From positions 1 through 64,000 of the forward strand of contig NZ_JAGXCY010000024.1 of assembly GCF_018310695.1 (NCBI RefSeq): DNA of 64,000 nt. The letters are read 5' to 3'. This document shows, piece by piece, positions 7,690 to 15,990 of this stretch; the stretch's first letter is position 1, and the number at the start of each line of letters is the position of its first letter. This stretch comes from Paenibacillus sp. Marseille-Q4541. GTDB lineage: Bacteria; Bacillota; Bacilli; Paenibacillales; Paenibacillaceae. Under the pieces are notes generated by a model, which did no database searches, had not been told where the DNA came from, and was given only the letters and a program-made list of their open reading frames with translations. A program made the translations under genes and the position numbers.

Positions 7690-9404
7690 AAAAAATGAGC
7701 CGCGATCAATATGCCTCCATGTTTGGCCCGACCCTGGGCGATGCAGTTAGGCTCGCAGACACGGATCTCTGGGCTGAAATCGAGAAGGATTATGCCGTTT
7801 ATGGGGATGAAAGTAAGTTCGGCGGGGGAAAGGTCATTAGAGATGGCATGGGGCAATCTGCCACTGCATTACGTAGGGAAGGAACACCAGATACAGTCAT
7901 CACGAACGCTATCATTATTGATCATTGGGTTTTTTTTCAAGCAGAAGACGGCATACGAGATGGATTTATATGCGGCATAGGTAAATCAGGCAATCCAGAT
8001 ACGATGGATGGCGTTGACCCCACTCTCGTCATCGGGGCCTCAACGGAAATTATCGCTGGCGAAGGTTTTATCATTACTGCAGGCGGCATTGATACTCATA
8101 TTCACTTTATCGCTCCCCAACAGATTCGAACAGCTCTTTATTCTGGTATAACAACCATGATTGGCGGTGGGACCGGTCCTGCCACCGGAACCAAAGCGAC
8201 CACTTGTACTCCAGGTGAGTGGCACATTCATACGATGCTGGAATCAGCAGAAGGTTTTCCGATGAACCTAGGTTTTCTTGGCAAAGGCAACAGCGCCACC
8301 ACTCCCCCGCTCGTGGAGCAGATTAAAGCAGGTGCTATCGGCCTCAAGTTACATGAGGATTGGGGGACAACACCTGCGGCAATTGATGCGTGTCTTACCG
8401 CTGCCGATGAATATGACGTCCAAGTAGCGATCCACACGGATACCCTAAATGAGACCGGATTTCTCGAAAGCACCCTTGCCGCTATCAATGGTAGAACGAT
8501 TCATACATACCATACGGAAGGCGCGGGCGGCGGCCATGCTCCTGATATTATTCGAGCCGCCGGTGAGAGGTACGTTATCCCATCATCTACGAATCCTACG
8601 AGACCTTATACTCGCAATACTGTAGAAGAGCATTTAGACATGCTTATGGTATGTCATCATCTCGATCCTTCCATTCCCGAGGATGTTGCTTTTGCCGATT
8701 CTCGAATTCGGCCTGAGACGATTGCCGCCGAAGACATTTTACATGACCTCGGTGTATTTAGCATCATCAGCTCCGACTCTCAAGCCATGGGCCGTGTTGG
8801 CGAGGTCATCATCCGAACCTGGCAAACCGCCGACAAAATGAAAAAACAGCGAGGCCCATTACAATGGACCGAAAATTCACGTTCAGATAACGACCGCATT
8901 AAACGTTATGTAGCCAAATACACGATCAACCCCGCCATCACTCATGGAATTAGTCATCTGGTAGGTTCTGTAGAGGTCGGAAAATGGGCAGATCTGGTCC
9001 TCTGGAACCCAGCCTATTTTGGTGTCAAACCGGAGATGGTGCTAAAAGGCGGCATTATCACACATGCCCAGATGGGCGATCCTAATGCCTCTATCCCTAC
9101 ACCACAACCTGTATTCAGCCGGCCCATGTTCGGTTCTTTCGGGAAAGCCTTGCAGAAAGGTTCCATTACTTTTGTGTCCCAAGCCGCACTGGACAGTGGA
9201 ATCAAGGAACAACTAGGTCTCGCTAAACGGGTCGAGGCAGTGAAAAACTGCCGGAGCATCTCCAAAAAAGATATGATTCATAACGATGTAACACCCGAAA
9301 TTGAAGTAGACCCCGAAACCTATGAAGTGAAAGCTGATGGTGAACTCCTTACCTGTGAACCAGCGGAAGTTCTACCTATGGCGCAGCGTTATTTTATGTT
9401 CTAA
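7686..9404 (+). CDS. ureC: Urease alpha (catalytic) subunit UreC, carrying adapter sequence
   Basis: This is the catalytic subunit of nickel urease, 572 residues, the normal family length. The nickel ligands are all present: H138 and H140 (DTHIHF), carbamylated K221 and H223 (GLKLHEDWG), H250 (AIHTDT), H276 (TYHTEG) and D364 (SDSQAMG). The mobile-flap cysteine is C323 in MVCHHL. Residues 82-88 read VFFQAED where other UreC have a stretch like GIYKADI. That segment is encoded by a poly-T run and an exact Illumina P7 oligo (7930-7961), so the listed residues there are an assembly artefact. Reading frame and length are unchanged, so the real gene is presumably intact. The gene follows ureB with an ATGA overlap; ureF comes 87 bases later. 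Confidence 0.95.
   Translation: MKKMSRDQYASMFGPTLGDAVRLADTDLWAEIEKDYAVYGDESKFGGGKVIRDGMGQSATALRREGTPDTVITNAIIIDHWVFFQAEDGIRDGFICGIGKSGNPDTMDGVDPTLVIGASTEIIAGEGFIITAGGIDTHIHFIAPQQIRTALYSGITTMIGGGTGPATGTKATTCTPGEWHIHTMLESAEGFPMNLGFLGKGNSATTPPLVEQIKAGAIGLKLHEDWGTTPAAIDACLTAADEYDVQVAIHTDTLNETGFLESTLAAINGRTIHTYHTEGAGGGHAPDIIRAAGERYVIPSSTNPTRPYTRNTVEEHLDMLMVCHHLDPSIPEDVAFADSRIRPETIAAEDILHDLGVFSIISSDSQAMGRVGEVIIRTWQTADKMKKQRGPLQWTENSRSDNDRIKRYVAKYTINPAITHGISHLVGSVEVGKWADLVLWNPAYFGVKPEMVLKGGIITHAQMGDPNASIPTPQPVFSRPMFGSFGKALQKGSITFVSQAALDSGIKEQLGLAKRVEAVKNCRSISKKDMIHNDVTPEIEVDPETYEVKADGELLTCEPAEVLPMAQRYFMF
7930..7961 (+). other. Illumina P7 flow-cell oligo embedded in ureC
   Basis: Eight T residues (7930-7937) precede 24 bases (7938-7961) beginning CAAGCAGAAGACGGC and ending ATACGAGAT, identical to the Illumina P7 oligo. 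The grafted oligo carries a 5' poly-T linker, which explains the T-run. Translation gives FFQAEDGIRD in frame, and FFFKQKTAYEMD in the next frame; both are recognised contaminant peptides. The natural ureC sequence here probably ends in a similar GGCATACGAGAT, which could have allowed mispriming. Confidence 0.97.
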
Positions 9405-9491
9405 CCCCAGGCCCTTAACAGGGTCTGATTAATTAGTACACAGATTCAGTATTTAGCCATCACGATCCAGCTCAAAAGGAGGGGCTTCACT

Positions 9492-10190
9492 TTGACAGCA
9501 AGCTCAAGCTTGAAGCTTCTAAAATATGCACAACTACTCGACTCCGCTCTTCCGATTGGCGGGTTCTCCCACTCATCCGCTCTTGAGACCTACACTACCG
9601 AAGGAGTGATCCGGACCAGGAGTGACCTCTCTTCTTTCATTCAGAGTCAGCTTGAATCCAGCTTAACTAGACTGGACGGACTCGCCATGAAAGGAATTTA
9701 TCAGGCAACAGCACATCATGATGCAGCCTCTATTGCAAGGTACGACAAACGTCTTCATGCTCAGCGCTCATCAAGAGAACTTCGAGAGAGTTCACACAAG
9801 ATGGGAAAACGACTGCTAAAACTGGCACGAAGCATTTACCCTGATATGAGCTTTGAGCTGTTAGATACAGCTATACATCTGCATGGAGCGGTTTGCTGTC
9901 TCCCAACTGCACATGCATTCATTGCTTACCAACTAGAAATTGATCTTGATGAAGCTATTACTGGCCATCTTTATACAGCTGTCAATGCCTATGTAAACAG
10001 CGCACTCCGATTAATGCCTATTGGTCAGACAGAAGCACAAAAACTCGTTCAAGAGCTCCTCCCTGTCATCGACAAGTACTGGAGTGATATCCGGCAGGAA
10101 GAACCAGAGAACATGAGCAGCTTCAGCATCGCACAGGAAATTTATGCAATGAGACATGAAACGCTAAATGCCCGTTTGTTTATGTCGTAA
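9492..10190 (+). CDS. ureF: Urease accessory protein UreF (operonic copy)
   Basis: UreF bridges UreD and the GTPase UreG during nickel loading of urease. The 232-residue protein has LPIGGFSHSSALETY near its start and MGKRLLKLARS in the middle, both standard UreF blocks. The TTG start follows AAAAGGAGGGG. It lies between ureC and ureG in the usual urease order except that ureE, normally found here, is absent. It is a paralogue of the stand-alone copy at 221-919. Confidence 0.93.
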   Translation: MTASSSLKLLKYAQLLDSALPIGGFSHSSALETYTTEGVIRTRSDLSSFIQSQLESSLTRLDGLAMKGIYQATAHHDAASIARYDKRLHAQRSSRELRESSHKMGKRLLKLARSIYPDMSFELLDTAIHLHGAVCCLPTAHAFIAYQLEIDLDEAITGHLYTAVNAYVNSALRLMPIGQTEAQKLVQELLPVIDKYWSDIRQEEPENMSSFSIAQEIYAMRHETLNARLFMS

Positions 10191-10248
10191 TTTTCACGAT
10201 GTTACAGCAATCATAGATTCATAAAATAATACTCGGGAGGAATTTATC

Positions 10249-10965
10249 ATGTGTCAAGGAGCTAATCACACGCACAACGCCAACTGGGAGCGTATCCCTT
10301 TTGATCATAGCCGTCCTATGCGAATCGGAATCGGAGGACCTGTAGGTTCCGGAAAAACTGCACTTGTTGAAAAACTGTCCAAAGCACTGCGCACTCGCTA
10401 CAGCATTGCCGTTATCACCAACGACATCTACACCAAGGAAGATGCTGAAATTTTGCTTCGTCAAAACGCACTGGATTCAAACCGCATCATCGGGGTTGAG
10501 ACCGGCGGTTGTCCACATACCGCCATCCGAGAGGATGCTTCGATGAACTTCGAAGCAGTGGAAGAACTCCAAGAACGTTTCAACGATTTGCAGATGATCT
10601 TTATTGAGAGTGGTGGAGACAATCTATCCGCCGCTTTCAGTCCAGAGCTGGCTGATGTATTCATCTATATTATTGACGTCGCTCAAGGCGAGAAGCTTCC
10701 TCGTAAAGGCGGTCCAGGTATTACAAGATCAGATCTTCTACTGATCAATAAAACCGACCTGGCACCTTTCGTAGGAGCGGATCTTACCGTTATGGAATCT
10801 GATACTCAAAAAGTTCGAGACGGTCGCCCTTATGTCATGTCAAACCTAATGAGCGGAGAAGGCGTCTCCGAAATTGTACATTGGCTTGAACACCAATACA
10901 TGGATGATGAATCCGCAGCAGTTCACATCCACACTCATGACCATGGACATCACCACTCCCATTAA
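10249..10965 (+). CDS. ureG: Urease accessory GTPase UreG with histidine-rich tail
   Basis: UreG is the SIMIBI-class GTPase that powers nickel delivery to urease. The P-loop GGPVGSGKT is at about residues 28-36, the CPH nickel site (GGCPHTAIRED) near residue 88, and the NKTD guanine-specificity motif near residue 167. At 238 residues it is longer than the usual ~205: there is an N-terminal extension with HTH (residues 8-10) and a C-terminal tail HIHTHDHGHHHSH. Such tails bind nickel in related proteins; with no ureE in the operon, this UreG may store or hand over nickel itself. The ribosome site GGGAGG is 8 bases before ATG. The end overlaps ureD. Confidence 0.95.
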   Translation: MCQGANHTHNANWERIPFDHSRPMRIGIGGPVGSGKTALVEKLSKALRTRYSIAVITNDIYTKEDAEILLRQNALDSNRIIGVETGGCPHTAIREDASMNFEAVEELQERFNDLQMIFIESGGDNLSAAFSPELADVFIYIIDVAQGEKLPRKGGPGITRSDLLLINKTDLAPFVGADLTVMESDTQKVRDGRPYVMSNLMSGEGVSEIVHWLEHQYMDDESAAVHIHTHDHGHHHSH

Positions 10966-11821
10966 TGCAACTGCTCCAGTGAAACCGGAGCAGCTGCACA
11001 GAAGAGGGCTCGCTAAGCTCTATGCTACTTTTGAAGACCAACATGGCCGCACCCATATTACCGACCGATATTACGAAGCACCTCTGCGGATCAGCAGAGC
11101 CTTCCGTCTTCCAGGCAGCGACGGAGAACTATGTGTATATACTTCCGATGTATCTCCAGGCGTTATGAATGGAGACGCCTACGAATCCGTGTGGCAAATC
11201 AGGGAAAATGCCCATGTCGTGCTTACCAGCACATCTGCAACAAGACTCCACCCTACACCGACCCTACCTTCAAGCGTGAGCCATACTTTTCAACTTGAAA
11301 AAGGGGCGGTGCTGGAGTATTTTCCCGAATGTGTTATCCCTTTTGCAGGGAGTAATGCCACACTTTCCGCTACCTTTCATCTACAAGAGAGCTCAGTTCT
11401 GGTATATGCAGATGTATGGTCAGCAGGAAGAGTTCATCGTGGTGAAATCTATGATTTTATTCGTTTTGAAGGAAATACTGAAGTTTGGCGAGATCAGGAG
11501 CTCGTGATATGGGACCGCTTCGCACTTGAGCCAGATCAGTCGGTACCGGATACCTTATCCAGCATGATGGATTATACCCACTTGGCCTCTTTGTGGATGG
11601 TTGGAACAAGTATTGGGACAGAAGAACTACACCAGATACGTTCCCTCCTCCCGAAGGACACACGAATCCTTGCGGGTGCAAGCTTTCTTGCTGGAGGCGA
11701 AGGGATTGCAGTACGAATGCTAGGCAGAGCCGCCTTTGAACTACAAGAGTTTTGCTTAACCCTCTGGAACAGCATCAGGGAGCAAACACTCCATAAGCCT
11801 CCTCTACAGTTTCGAAAGTAA
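10937..11821 (+). CDS. ureD: Urease accessory protein UreD (UreH)
   Basis: UreD is the scaffold that binds apo-urease and recruits UreF and UreG; it is needed for nickel insertion. Family features are GLAKLYATFEDQHGRTHITDRYYEAPLRI near the start, TSTSATRLHP, LEYFPECVIPFAGS, and the ADVWSAGRVHRGEIYDF block. The start is uncertain: ATG codons at 10937 and 10943 both lie inside the end of ureG, no strong ribosome site is visible, and the frame is open further back to 10874. Translational coupling to ureG is likely. It is the last gene of the operon and is followed by a strong hairpin. Confidence 0.9.
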   Translation: MTMDITTPINATAPVKPEQLHRRGLAKLYATFEDQHGRTHITDRYYEAPLRISRAFRLPGSDGELCVYTSDVSPGVMNGDAYESVWQIRENAHVVLTSTSATRLHPTPTLPSSVSHTFQLEKGAVLEYFPECVIPFAGSNATLSATFHLQESSVLVYADVWSAGRVHRGEIYDFIRFEGNTEVWRDQELVIWDRFALEPDQSVPDTLSSMMDYTHLASLWMVGTSIGTEELHQIRSLLPKDTRILAGASFLAGGEGIAVRMLGRAAFELQEFCLTLWNSIREQTLHKPPLQFRK

Positions 11822-11881
11822 AACTGGCGTTTCTAGAAACACTCTCTGTTTATCAGTTAACAAGGCGTTACAAAGATGAAT

Positions 11882-11910
11882 CAGGCCATGATCTTAAAGA
11901 TCATGGCCTG
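11882..11910. terminator. Hairpin terminator after the urease operon
   Basis: A near-perfect palindrome, CAGGCCATGATCT paired with its complement around a short TTAAA loop, is followed by a TTATG/AT-rich stretch on the plus strand. It lies between ureD and the convergent XRE gene and could end both transcripts. Confidence 0.75.
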
Positions 11911-11943
11911 TTATGTATAGCTAATTTAGTTATTCTTATGTAA

Positions 11944-12327
11944 TCATTTGTAATTGGAAGAACCTTGGTTAGAGTTCTCATCCGTATGTTTTCTTTTTCG
12001 ATACCGGGTGAATTCAATATATTCCTTAATAAAAGCCTGTTCTTCTGCGGTTAAATCATCAACGTCCCAATCTAATTCACAATTCCCCGTCTTATAGAGC
12101 GCTCTCTGTTCCTTAATTTCTTCCCTTGTCCTACCAAGAATGATCCAATCCAAACTCACTTGAAAAAAGGATGCAATCTCAATTAATTTAGCCGTACTCG
12201 GGGTTGATTTACCTCGTTTCCAATCCCCCAAATTTCCTGTACTGATTTTCAACTCCTCACAAAATGCTTTTTTCGTCATACCTCGTTTCAAAATCAATTG
12301 TTCAATTCGTTCGTAAATCGAATGCAT
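11944..12327 (-). CDS. XRE-family transcriptional regulator
   Basis: This is a 127-residue DNA-binding protein with an N-terminal helix-turn-helix of the Cro/C1 type at about residues 5-62 (LKISTGNLGDWKRGKSTPSTAKLIEIASFFQVSLDWI, described here by its ends only: recognition helix around NLGDWKRG). The C-terminal half is acidic then basic (DVDDLTAEEQAFIKEYIEF), perhaps for dimerisation. GGAAGGCGG precedes the ATG. It stands alone, so its target is unknown. The sequence gives no sign of a phage context. Confidence 0.8.
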   Translation of the reverse strand: MHSIYERIEQLILKRGMTKKAFCEELKISTGNLGDWKRGKSTPSTAKLIEIASFFQVSLDWIILGRTREEIKEQRALYKTGNCELDWDVDDLTAEEQAFIKEYIEFTRYRKRKHTDENSNQGSSNYK

Positions 12328-12556
12328 ATAAGACCGCCTTCCATGAAGTCATTATAATAATAAAGTCCAGCAATCCATGACTAGCATCTTACATATCTAA
12401 TAATAATTCCATATTATAGCACATTACCAACTTCTACTCAGCCTGCCATTTGTTCTGAGCACGGAAGTTGAATATACTTATATCTGTCACTGGTGATTAC
12501 GCTAAAAATGCGTTATCCTTGACATTGATGGCCTCTATTTATGAAGGAGTGAACAA

Positions 12557-13399
12557 ATGAGTAAAATTAAAATCGTGACGGACTCTACACTAGATCTCGA
12601 CAACTCCGTCATTCAAAGATACGGTATTGAGGTGGTACCCCTTTCTTTTACCATTGATGGCGAAACTTTTCTCGACCAAATAGATATTACACCTGAAGAA
12701 TTCATTCAGAAAATGATTAAAAGTGAAGAACTACCTAAGAGTTCACAACCTGCTGCTGGCGAGTTTATGGAAAGATATAATCGTCTTCATCAGCAAGGAT
12801 ACGAAATTATATCCATTCATATGACTGGAAGCATGAGCGGCACCGTACGTTCAGCCCAAATGGCTGCTGAGATGTCGGACGCCAAAGTTACCGTAATCGA
12901 TTCCGAATTCATCTCCAAAGCACTTTCCTATCAGGTGTTAGAAGCTGCTATGATGGCAGAGCAAGGCAAATCAGTTGAAGAAATCGTTAAGCAAATAGAT
13001 GAGGTCAAAAAAAACACGAAACTGTTTGTCGCTGTCGATACACTTGAAAACCTGATCAAAGGTGGTCGGATCGGTAAAGGGAAAGCAATCATCGGTTCCC
13101 TGCTTCATATCAAGCCGATTGCTACGCTAGCCGAAGGTAAGTACACTCCAGTCGTCAACCTTAGAAGTCATGCACAAATTGTGAGACATCTAGCCAAACA
13201 GTTTGCTGAAGATGTAAAAGGAAAAACCATACACAAAGTCGGGATCGCACATGCTGAAGGTTACAAACTGGCATCTCAGCTCAAACAAGCGATTATTGAA
13301 CTTACCGGATACGAAGATGTCGAAATCAGTTACACCTCCCCTATTATCAGTACACACACAGGCGTAGGTGCAATTGGGTTTATGTATTATTTTGATTAG
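12557..13399 (+). CDS. DegV-family fatty-acid-binding protein
   Basis: DegV/FakB proteins bind a fatty acid in the cytoplasm and, in Gram-positive bacteria, present it to the kinase FakA for incorporation into phospholipid. The 280-residue sequence shows IVTDSTLDL at the start, PLSFTIDGETFLD, SSQPAAGEF, SIHMTGSMSGTVRSA (lipid carboxyl contacts), and the end THTGVGAIGFMYY. The start follows GAAGGAGTG. No fakA is in the window. Monocistronic, with a terminator right after it. Confidence 0.9.
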   Translation: MSKIKIVTDSTLDLDNSVIQRYGIEVVPLSFTIDGETFLDQIDITPEEFIQKMIKSEELPKSSQPAAGEFMERYNRLHQQGYEIISIHMTGSMSGTVRSAQMAAEMSDAKVTVIDSEFISKALSYQVLEAAMMAEQGKSVEEIVKQIDEVKKNTKLFVAVDTLENLIKGGRIGKGKAIIGSLLHIKPIATLAEGKYTPVVNLRSHAQIVRHLAKQFAEDVKGKTIHKVGIAHAEGYKLASQLKQAIIELTGYEDVEISYTSPIISTHTGVGAIGFMYYFD

Positions 13400-13440
13400 A
13401 ATTGTTTCGATATAACTTCATCGTTTCCTTTTCGTATCTC

Positions 13441-13494
13441 AAAAGGACTTTTCTTGGCCCGTTTCATCAAATCGGATCCAGAATAGTCCTTTTT
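13441..13494 (+). terminator. Terminator after the DegV gene
   Basis: AAAAGGACT pairs with AGTCCTTTTT across a long loop that contains an inner TGG..CCG/CGG..CCA stem. The end is T-rich. Confidence 0.65.
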
Positions 13495-13536
13495 GTATAT
13501 CCATTTCATAGTCAGATCTTGGAAATACAAACGTAG

Positions 13537-13568
13537 AAAAAGAGCCTTACGCAAATGCATAAGACTCT
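13537..13568 (-). terminator. Terminator of the five-tRNA operon
   Basis: On the minus strand AGAGTCTTATGC pairs with GCGTAAGGCTCT (two mismatches/wobbles) and is followed by TTTTC. It lies 14 bases after the last tRNA. Confidence 0.75.
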
Positions 13569-13581
13569 TCTTTCATTTGGA

Positions 13582-13664
13582 TGCGGTCGAGAGGACTCGA
13601 ACCTCCACGGGTATACACCCACTACCCCCTCAAGATAGCGTGTCTGCCATTCCACCACGACCGC
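13582..13664 (-). tRNA. tRNA-Leu (anticodon GAG)
   Basis: This is a class II tRNA of about 83 bases with a 7-pair acceptor stem (GCGGTCG/CGACCGC), a long variable arm and the T-loop GGTTCGAGTCC. The anticodon loop is TTGAGGG in a CTATC/GGTAG stem, so the anticodon is GAG. Last gene of the tRNA operon. Confidence 0.93.
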
Positions 13665-13679
13665 ATATTAAGTTATAAC

Positions 13680-13755
13680 TGGTGAGCCATGAAGGGCTCG
13701 AACCTTCGACACCCTGATTAAAAGTCAGGTGCTCTACCAACTGAGCTAATGGCTC
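13680..13755 (-). tRNA. tRNA-Lys (anticodon TTT)
   Basis: Cloverleaf with acceptor GAGCCAT/ATGGCTC, anticodon loop CTTTTAA in a CCTGA/TCAGG stem, T-loop GGTTCGAGCCC, and encoded CCA. Confidence 0.95.
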
Positions 13756-13762
13756 ATATAAA

Positions 13763-13837
13763 TGGCTGGGGATATAGGATTTGAACCTATGCATGACGGA
13801 GTCAAAGTCCGTTGCCTTACCGCTTGGCTAATCCCCA
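13763..13837 (-). tRNA. tRNA-Gln (anticodon TTG)
   Basis: Cloverleaf with acceptor TGGGGAT/ATCCCCA, anticodon loop CTTTGAC in an ACGGA/TCCGT stem, T-loop GGTTCAAATCC, discriminator G and encoded CCA. The 5' T is typical of bacterial tRNA-Gln. Confidence 0.95.
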
Positions 13838-13892
13838 ACATTCTTATATGATTTGTAATCTATTCACATTCTATCCACATTCAAAAAATGAA

Positions 13893-13968
13893 TGGTGGAG
13901 ATTGAGGGGCTCGAACCCCCGACCCTCTGCTTGTAAGGCAGATGCTCTCCCAGCTGAGCTAAATCTCC
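13893..13968 (-). tRNA. tRNA-Val (anticodon TAC)
   Basis: Cloverleaf with acceptor GGAGATT/AATCTCC, anticodon loop CTTACAA in a TCTGC/GCAGA stem, T-loop GGTTCGAGCCC, and encoded CCA. Confidence 0.95.
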
Positions 13969-13976
13969 ATATAAAG

Positions 13977-14048
13977 TGACCCGTAGGGGATTCGAACCCC
14001 TGTTACCTCCGTGAAAGGGAGGTGTCTTAACCCCTTGACCAACGGGCC
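13977..14048 (-). tRNA. tRNA-Glu (anticodon TTC)
   Basis: Cloverleaf with acceptor GGCCCGT/ACGGGTC (one G-T pair), anticodon loop CTTTCAC in a CCTCC/GGAGG stem, T-loop GGTTCGAATCC. CCA is not encoded. It is the first gene of the tRNA operon. Confidence 0.95.
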
Positions 14049-14083
14049 TTATTAACAACCTTCGCTCTTTGGCGACAAGATAG

Positions 14084-14112
14084 AGTATATCAAATATAGA
14101 ACAACATGACAA
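14084..14112 (-). promoter_or_regulatory. Promoter of the five-tRNA operon
   Basis: On the minus strand TTGTCA (14107-14112) and TATACT (14084-14089) are 17 bases apart, about 36 bases before tRNA-Glu. Confidence 0.75.
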
Positions 14113-14276
14113 GCCTTTTTTTTATTTTATTTAAACACTCATAAAAACTTACAACTCCTTACCAAAAATCGTGAAATCCTCTTTTTGTGTAAGTGATTAT
14201 TTATTAAATGTTGTAAATAAACTTATTATGCATTAAGATTACTTATATTGATGCATCTTATGAAGGAGGTATCGAA

Positions 14277-15056
14277 TTGTATCAGGAAGAACGAATGCAG
14301 CTTATCATGGATCATCTTACGAACTCAGGTCGAATTTCTATTGAAGAGATTTGTAATAACTTTGAAGTTTCCAGAGACACAGCAAGACGGGATCTTATTA
14401 AGCTCGAAGAACAAGATCTTATTGTCCGTACTCGCGGAGGCGCTCTTCTTCCCTCCCCTATTCAGGAATTTAAAAATTATAAAGATCGACTTGTCATCGT
14501 ATCCGATGAGAAGAAGCAAATAGGAAAACTTGCTGCCGCACTTGTCCGTAAAGGTGACCGCATCATTCTTGACTCTTCTACAACGGTTCAGGCATGTGCA
14601 GAATTTTTACATGCTGATCCGTGTACCGTGATTACTAACTCCATTAATTCAGCTGATTCTCTATCTGAAAAAGACTCCATCCATATTCGGCTCTTAGGCG
14701 GCATTCTACATAAAGAACACCGTTACGTTTATGGAGCGTCCGTTATTGAAGCTTTGTCTAATTACTATGTGGAGAAGGCATTTATTGGAGTTGGCGGAGT
14801 TACTAAGGACGGTCTCAGCTCAGATGATGAGGAAGGCAAAGTAAAGCGCAAAATGATGGAACAAGCAGAAATGGTTATTGTTCTTGCAGACCACTCCAAG
14901 TTTGGCCGAAACTATTTTTACCGTTTTGCTGATTGGTCCAAGGTCGATGTCATCATTACGGATCAATTACCGAGCGCTTCTATGATGGATTTCTTTGAGA
15001 AACATCAGGTAGAAGTTCTTGTTCCGGAAACCAATGAAGATCAGGAGGTTTTATGA
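14277..15056 (+). CDS. DeoR-family transcriptional regulator
   Basis: This is a 259-residue repressor of the sugar-phosphate-sensing DeoR/GlpR family. The N-terminal helix-turn-helix covers residues ~5-55 (EEICNNFEVSRDTARRDL, RTRGGAL). The C-terminal DeoRC effector domain contains ILDSSTTVQACAEFL, LLGGILHKEHRYVYG, and KAFIGVGGVTKDGLSS, all standard. The TTG start follows AAGGAGGT. Its stop overlaps the start of the HAD gene (ATGA), so the two form an operon and the phosphatase probably acts on a sugar phosphate linked to the effector. Which one is unknown. Confidence 0.88.
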   Translation: MYQEERMQLIMDHLTNSGRISIEEICNNFEVSRDTARRDLIKLEEQDLIVRTRGGALLPSPIQEFKNYKDRLVIVSDEKKQIGKLAAALVRKGDRIILDSSTTVQACAEFLHADPCTVITNSINSADSLSEKDSIHIRLLGGILHKEHRYVYGASVIEALSNYYVEKAFIGVGGVTKDGLSSDDEEGKVKRKMMEQAEMVIVLADHSKFGRNYFYRFADWSKVDVIITDQLPSASMMDFFEKHQVEVLVPETNEDQEVL

Positions 15057-15937
15057 TGATTAAACTTATCGCAATTGATTTAGACGGAACACTGCTAAAT
15101 ACAGAAAGCCAAATCAGCTCCGAAAATGCGGATGCCATACGTTCGGCCCAGAATAGCGGTATCCACGTAACGATTGCTACTGGAAGAGCCCACGCGGATG
15201 TACGTGCCATCTGTAAGAAGGCTGGCCTTGTCACACCTGTCATTGCGGCGAACGGCGCTACCACACACGACGAGAATGAAAATAGGCTCGATTCCATACC
15301 CATGGATCGAAACACTGCTACAAAAGCACTCGAGTGGCTAGAAGAGCATGATTTTTATTATGAAGTACTTACCGATCAGGCGATTTATTCACCTAACCAA
15401 GGACATCAGCTGATGTCTATCGAAATCGACCGAGTACTTAGTTCCAATCCAGAGGAAAGTATGGATCGATTACTTCGGATGGCAGAGAAACAATATGAGC
15501 AGACTGGAATCGTACGAGTGCCAAGTTACCGTAACATTCCGGAGAATGACGAGATTTATAATATCCTCTCCCTTTCTTTTGACAAAGAGAAGCTCGAGAT
15601 GGGACGTGCACATTTTCAAAACGACGAGCATGTTGCCATGGTCATATCTGCAGATCATAATTTCGAGATGGAGCATCCCGAAGCTTCCAAAGGAAATGCA
15701 CTAAGTAAGCTAGCCTCCAGACTAGGTGTAACCATGGAGGAAACCATGGCGATCGGAGACAGCTTTAACGATGTATCGATGTTGTCTAAAGTCGGTCATT
15801 CTGTTGCAATGGGTAATGCCAACCCCGCCATTAAAGAGATTGCCAAAGAAGTCACCTTGAAAAATACCGAACATGGTGTTGCCTATGCCATTGAACGTAA
15901 ACTTAGTGGCTTACCACTTGAAAATATATACGCCTAA
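15053..15937 (+). CDS. Cof-type HAD-superfamily phosphatase
   Basis: This is a 294-residue HAD hydrolase of the Cof/YidA type, which removes phosphate from sugar phosphates or flavin mononucleotide-like compounds. Motif I is AIDLDGTLL (D9 nucleophile, D11), motif II ATGRAH, a C2-type cap sits in the middle (about residues 85-200), motif III is KGNALSKL, and motif IV is GDSFNDVSML. It overlaps the DeoR stop by 4 bases. The cap is more diverged than in common Cof proteins. Substrate unknown. Confidence 0.88.
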   Translation: MMIKLIAIDLDGTLLNTESQISSENADAIRSAQNSGIHVTIATGRAHADVRAICKKAGLVTPVIAANGATTHDENENRLDSIPMDRNTATKALEWLEEHDFYYEVLTDQAIYSPNQGHQLMSIEIDRVLSSNPEESMDRLLRMAEKQYEQTGIVRVPSYRNIPENDEIYNILSLSFDKEKLEMGRAHFQNDEHVAMVISADHNFEMEHPEASKGNALSKLASRLGVTMEETMAIGDSFNDVSMLSKVGHSVAMGNANPAIKEIAKEVTLKNTEHGVAYAIERKLSGLPLENIYA

Positions 15938-15939
15938 TG

Positions 15940-15973
15940 AAAAGGAGAGCATGAATTCATGCTCTCCTTTTTT
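15940..15973 (+). terminator. Terminator after the DeoR/HAD operon
   Basis: A perfect palindrome AAAAGGAGAGCATGAA (EcoRI site at the centre) with its complement is followed by TTTTTT. It also fits a bidirectional terminator for the convergent trpS. Confidence 0.9.
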
Positions 15974-15990
15974 ATTTTCTTATATTATCT

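Noticed and set aside
7711..7980. Plus-strand frame carrying FFFKQKTAYEMD
   Set aside because: It is the +1 frame of ureC and of the adapter oligo, a contaminant signature.
9410..9428. Small hairpin GGCCCT/AGGGTC between ureC and ureF
   Set aside because: Only six pairs, no T-run; the operon clearly continues into ureF.
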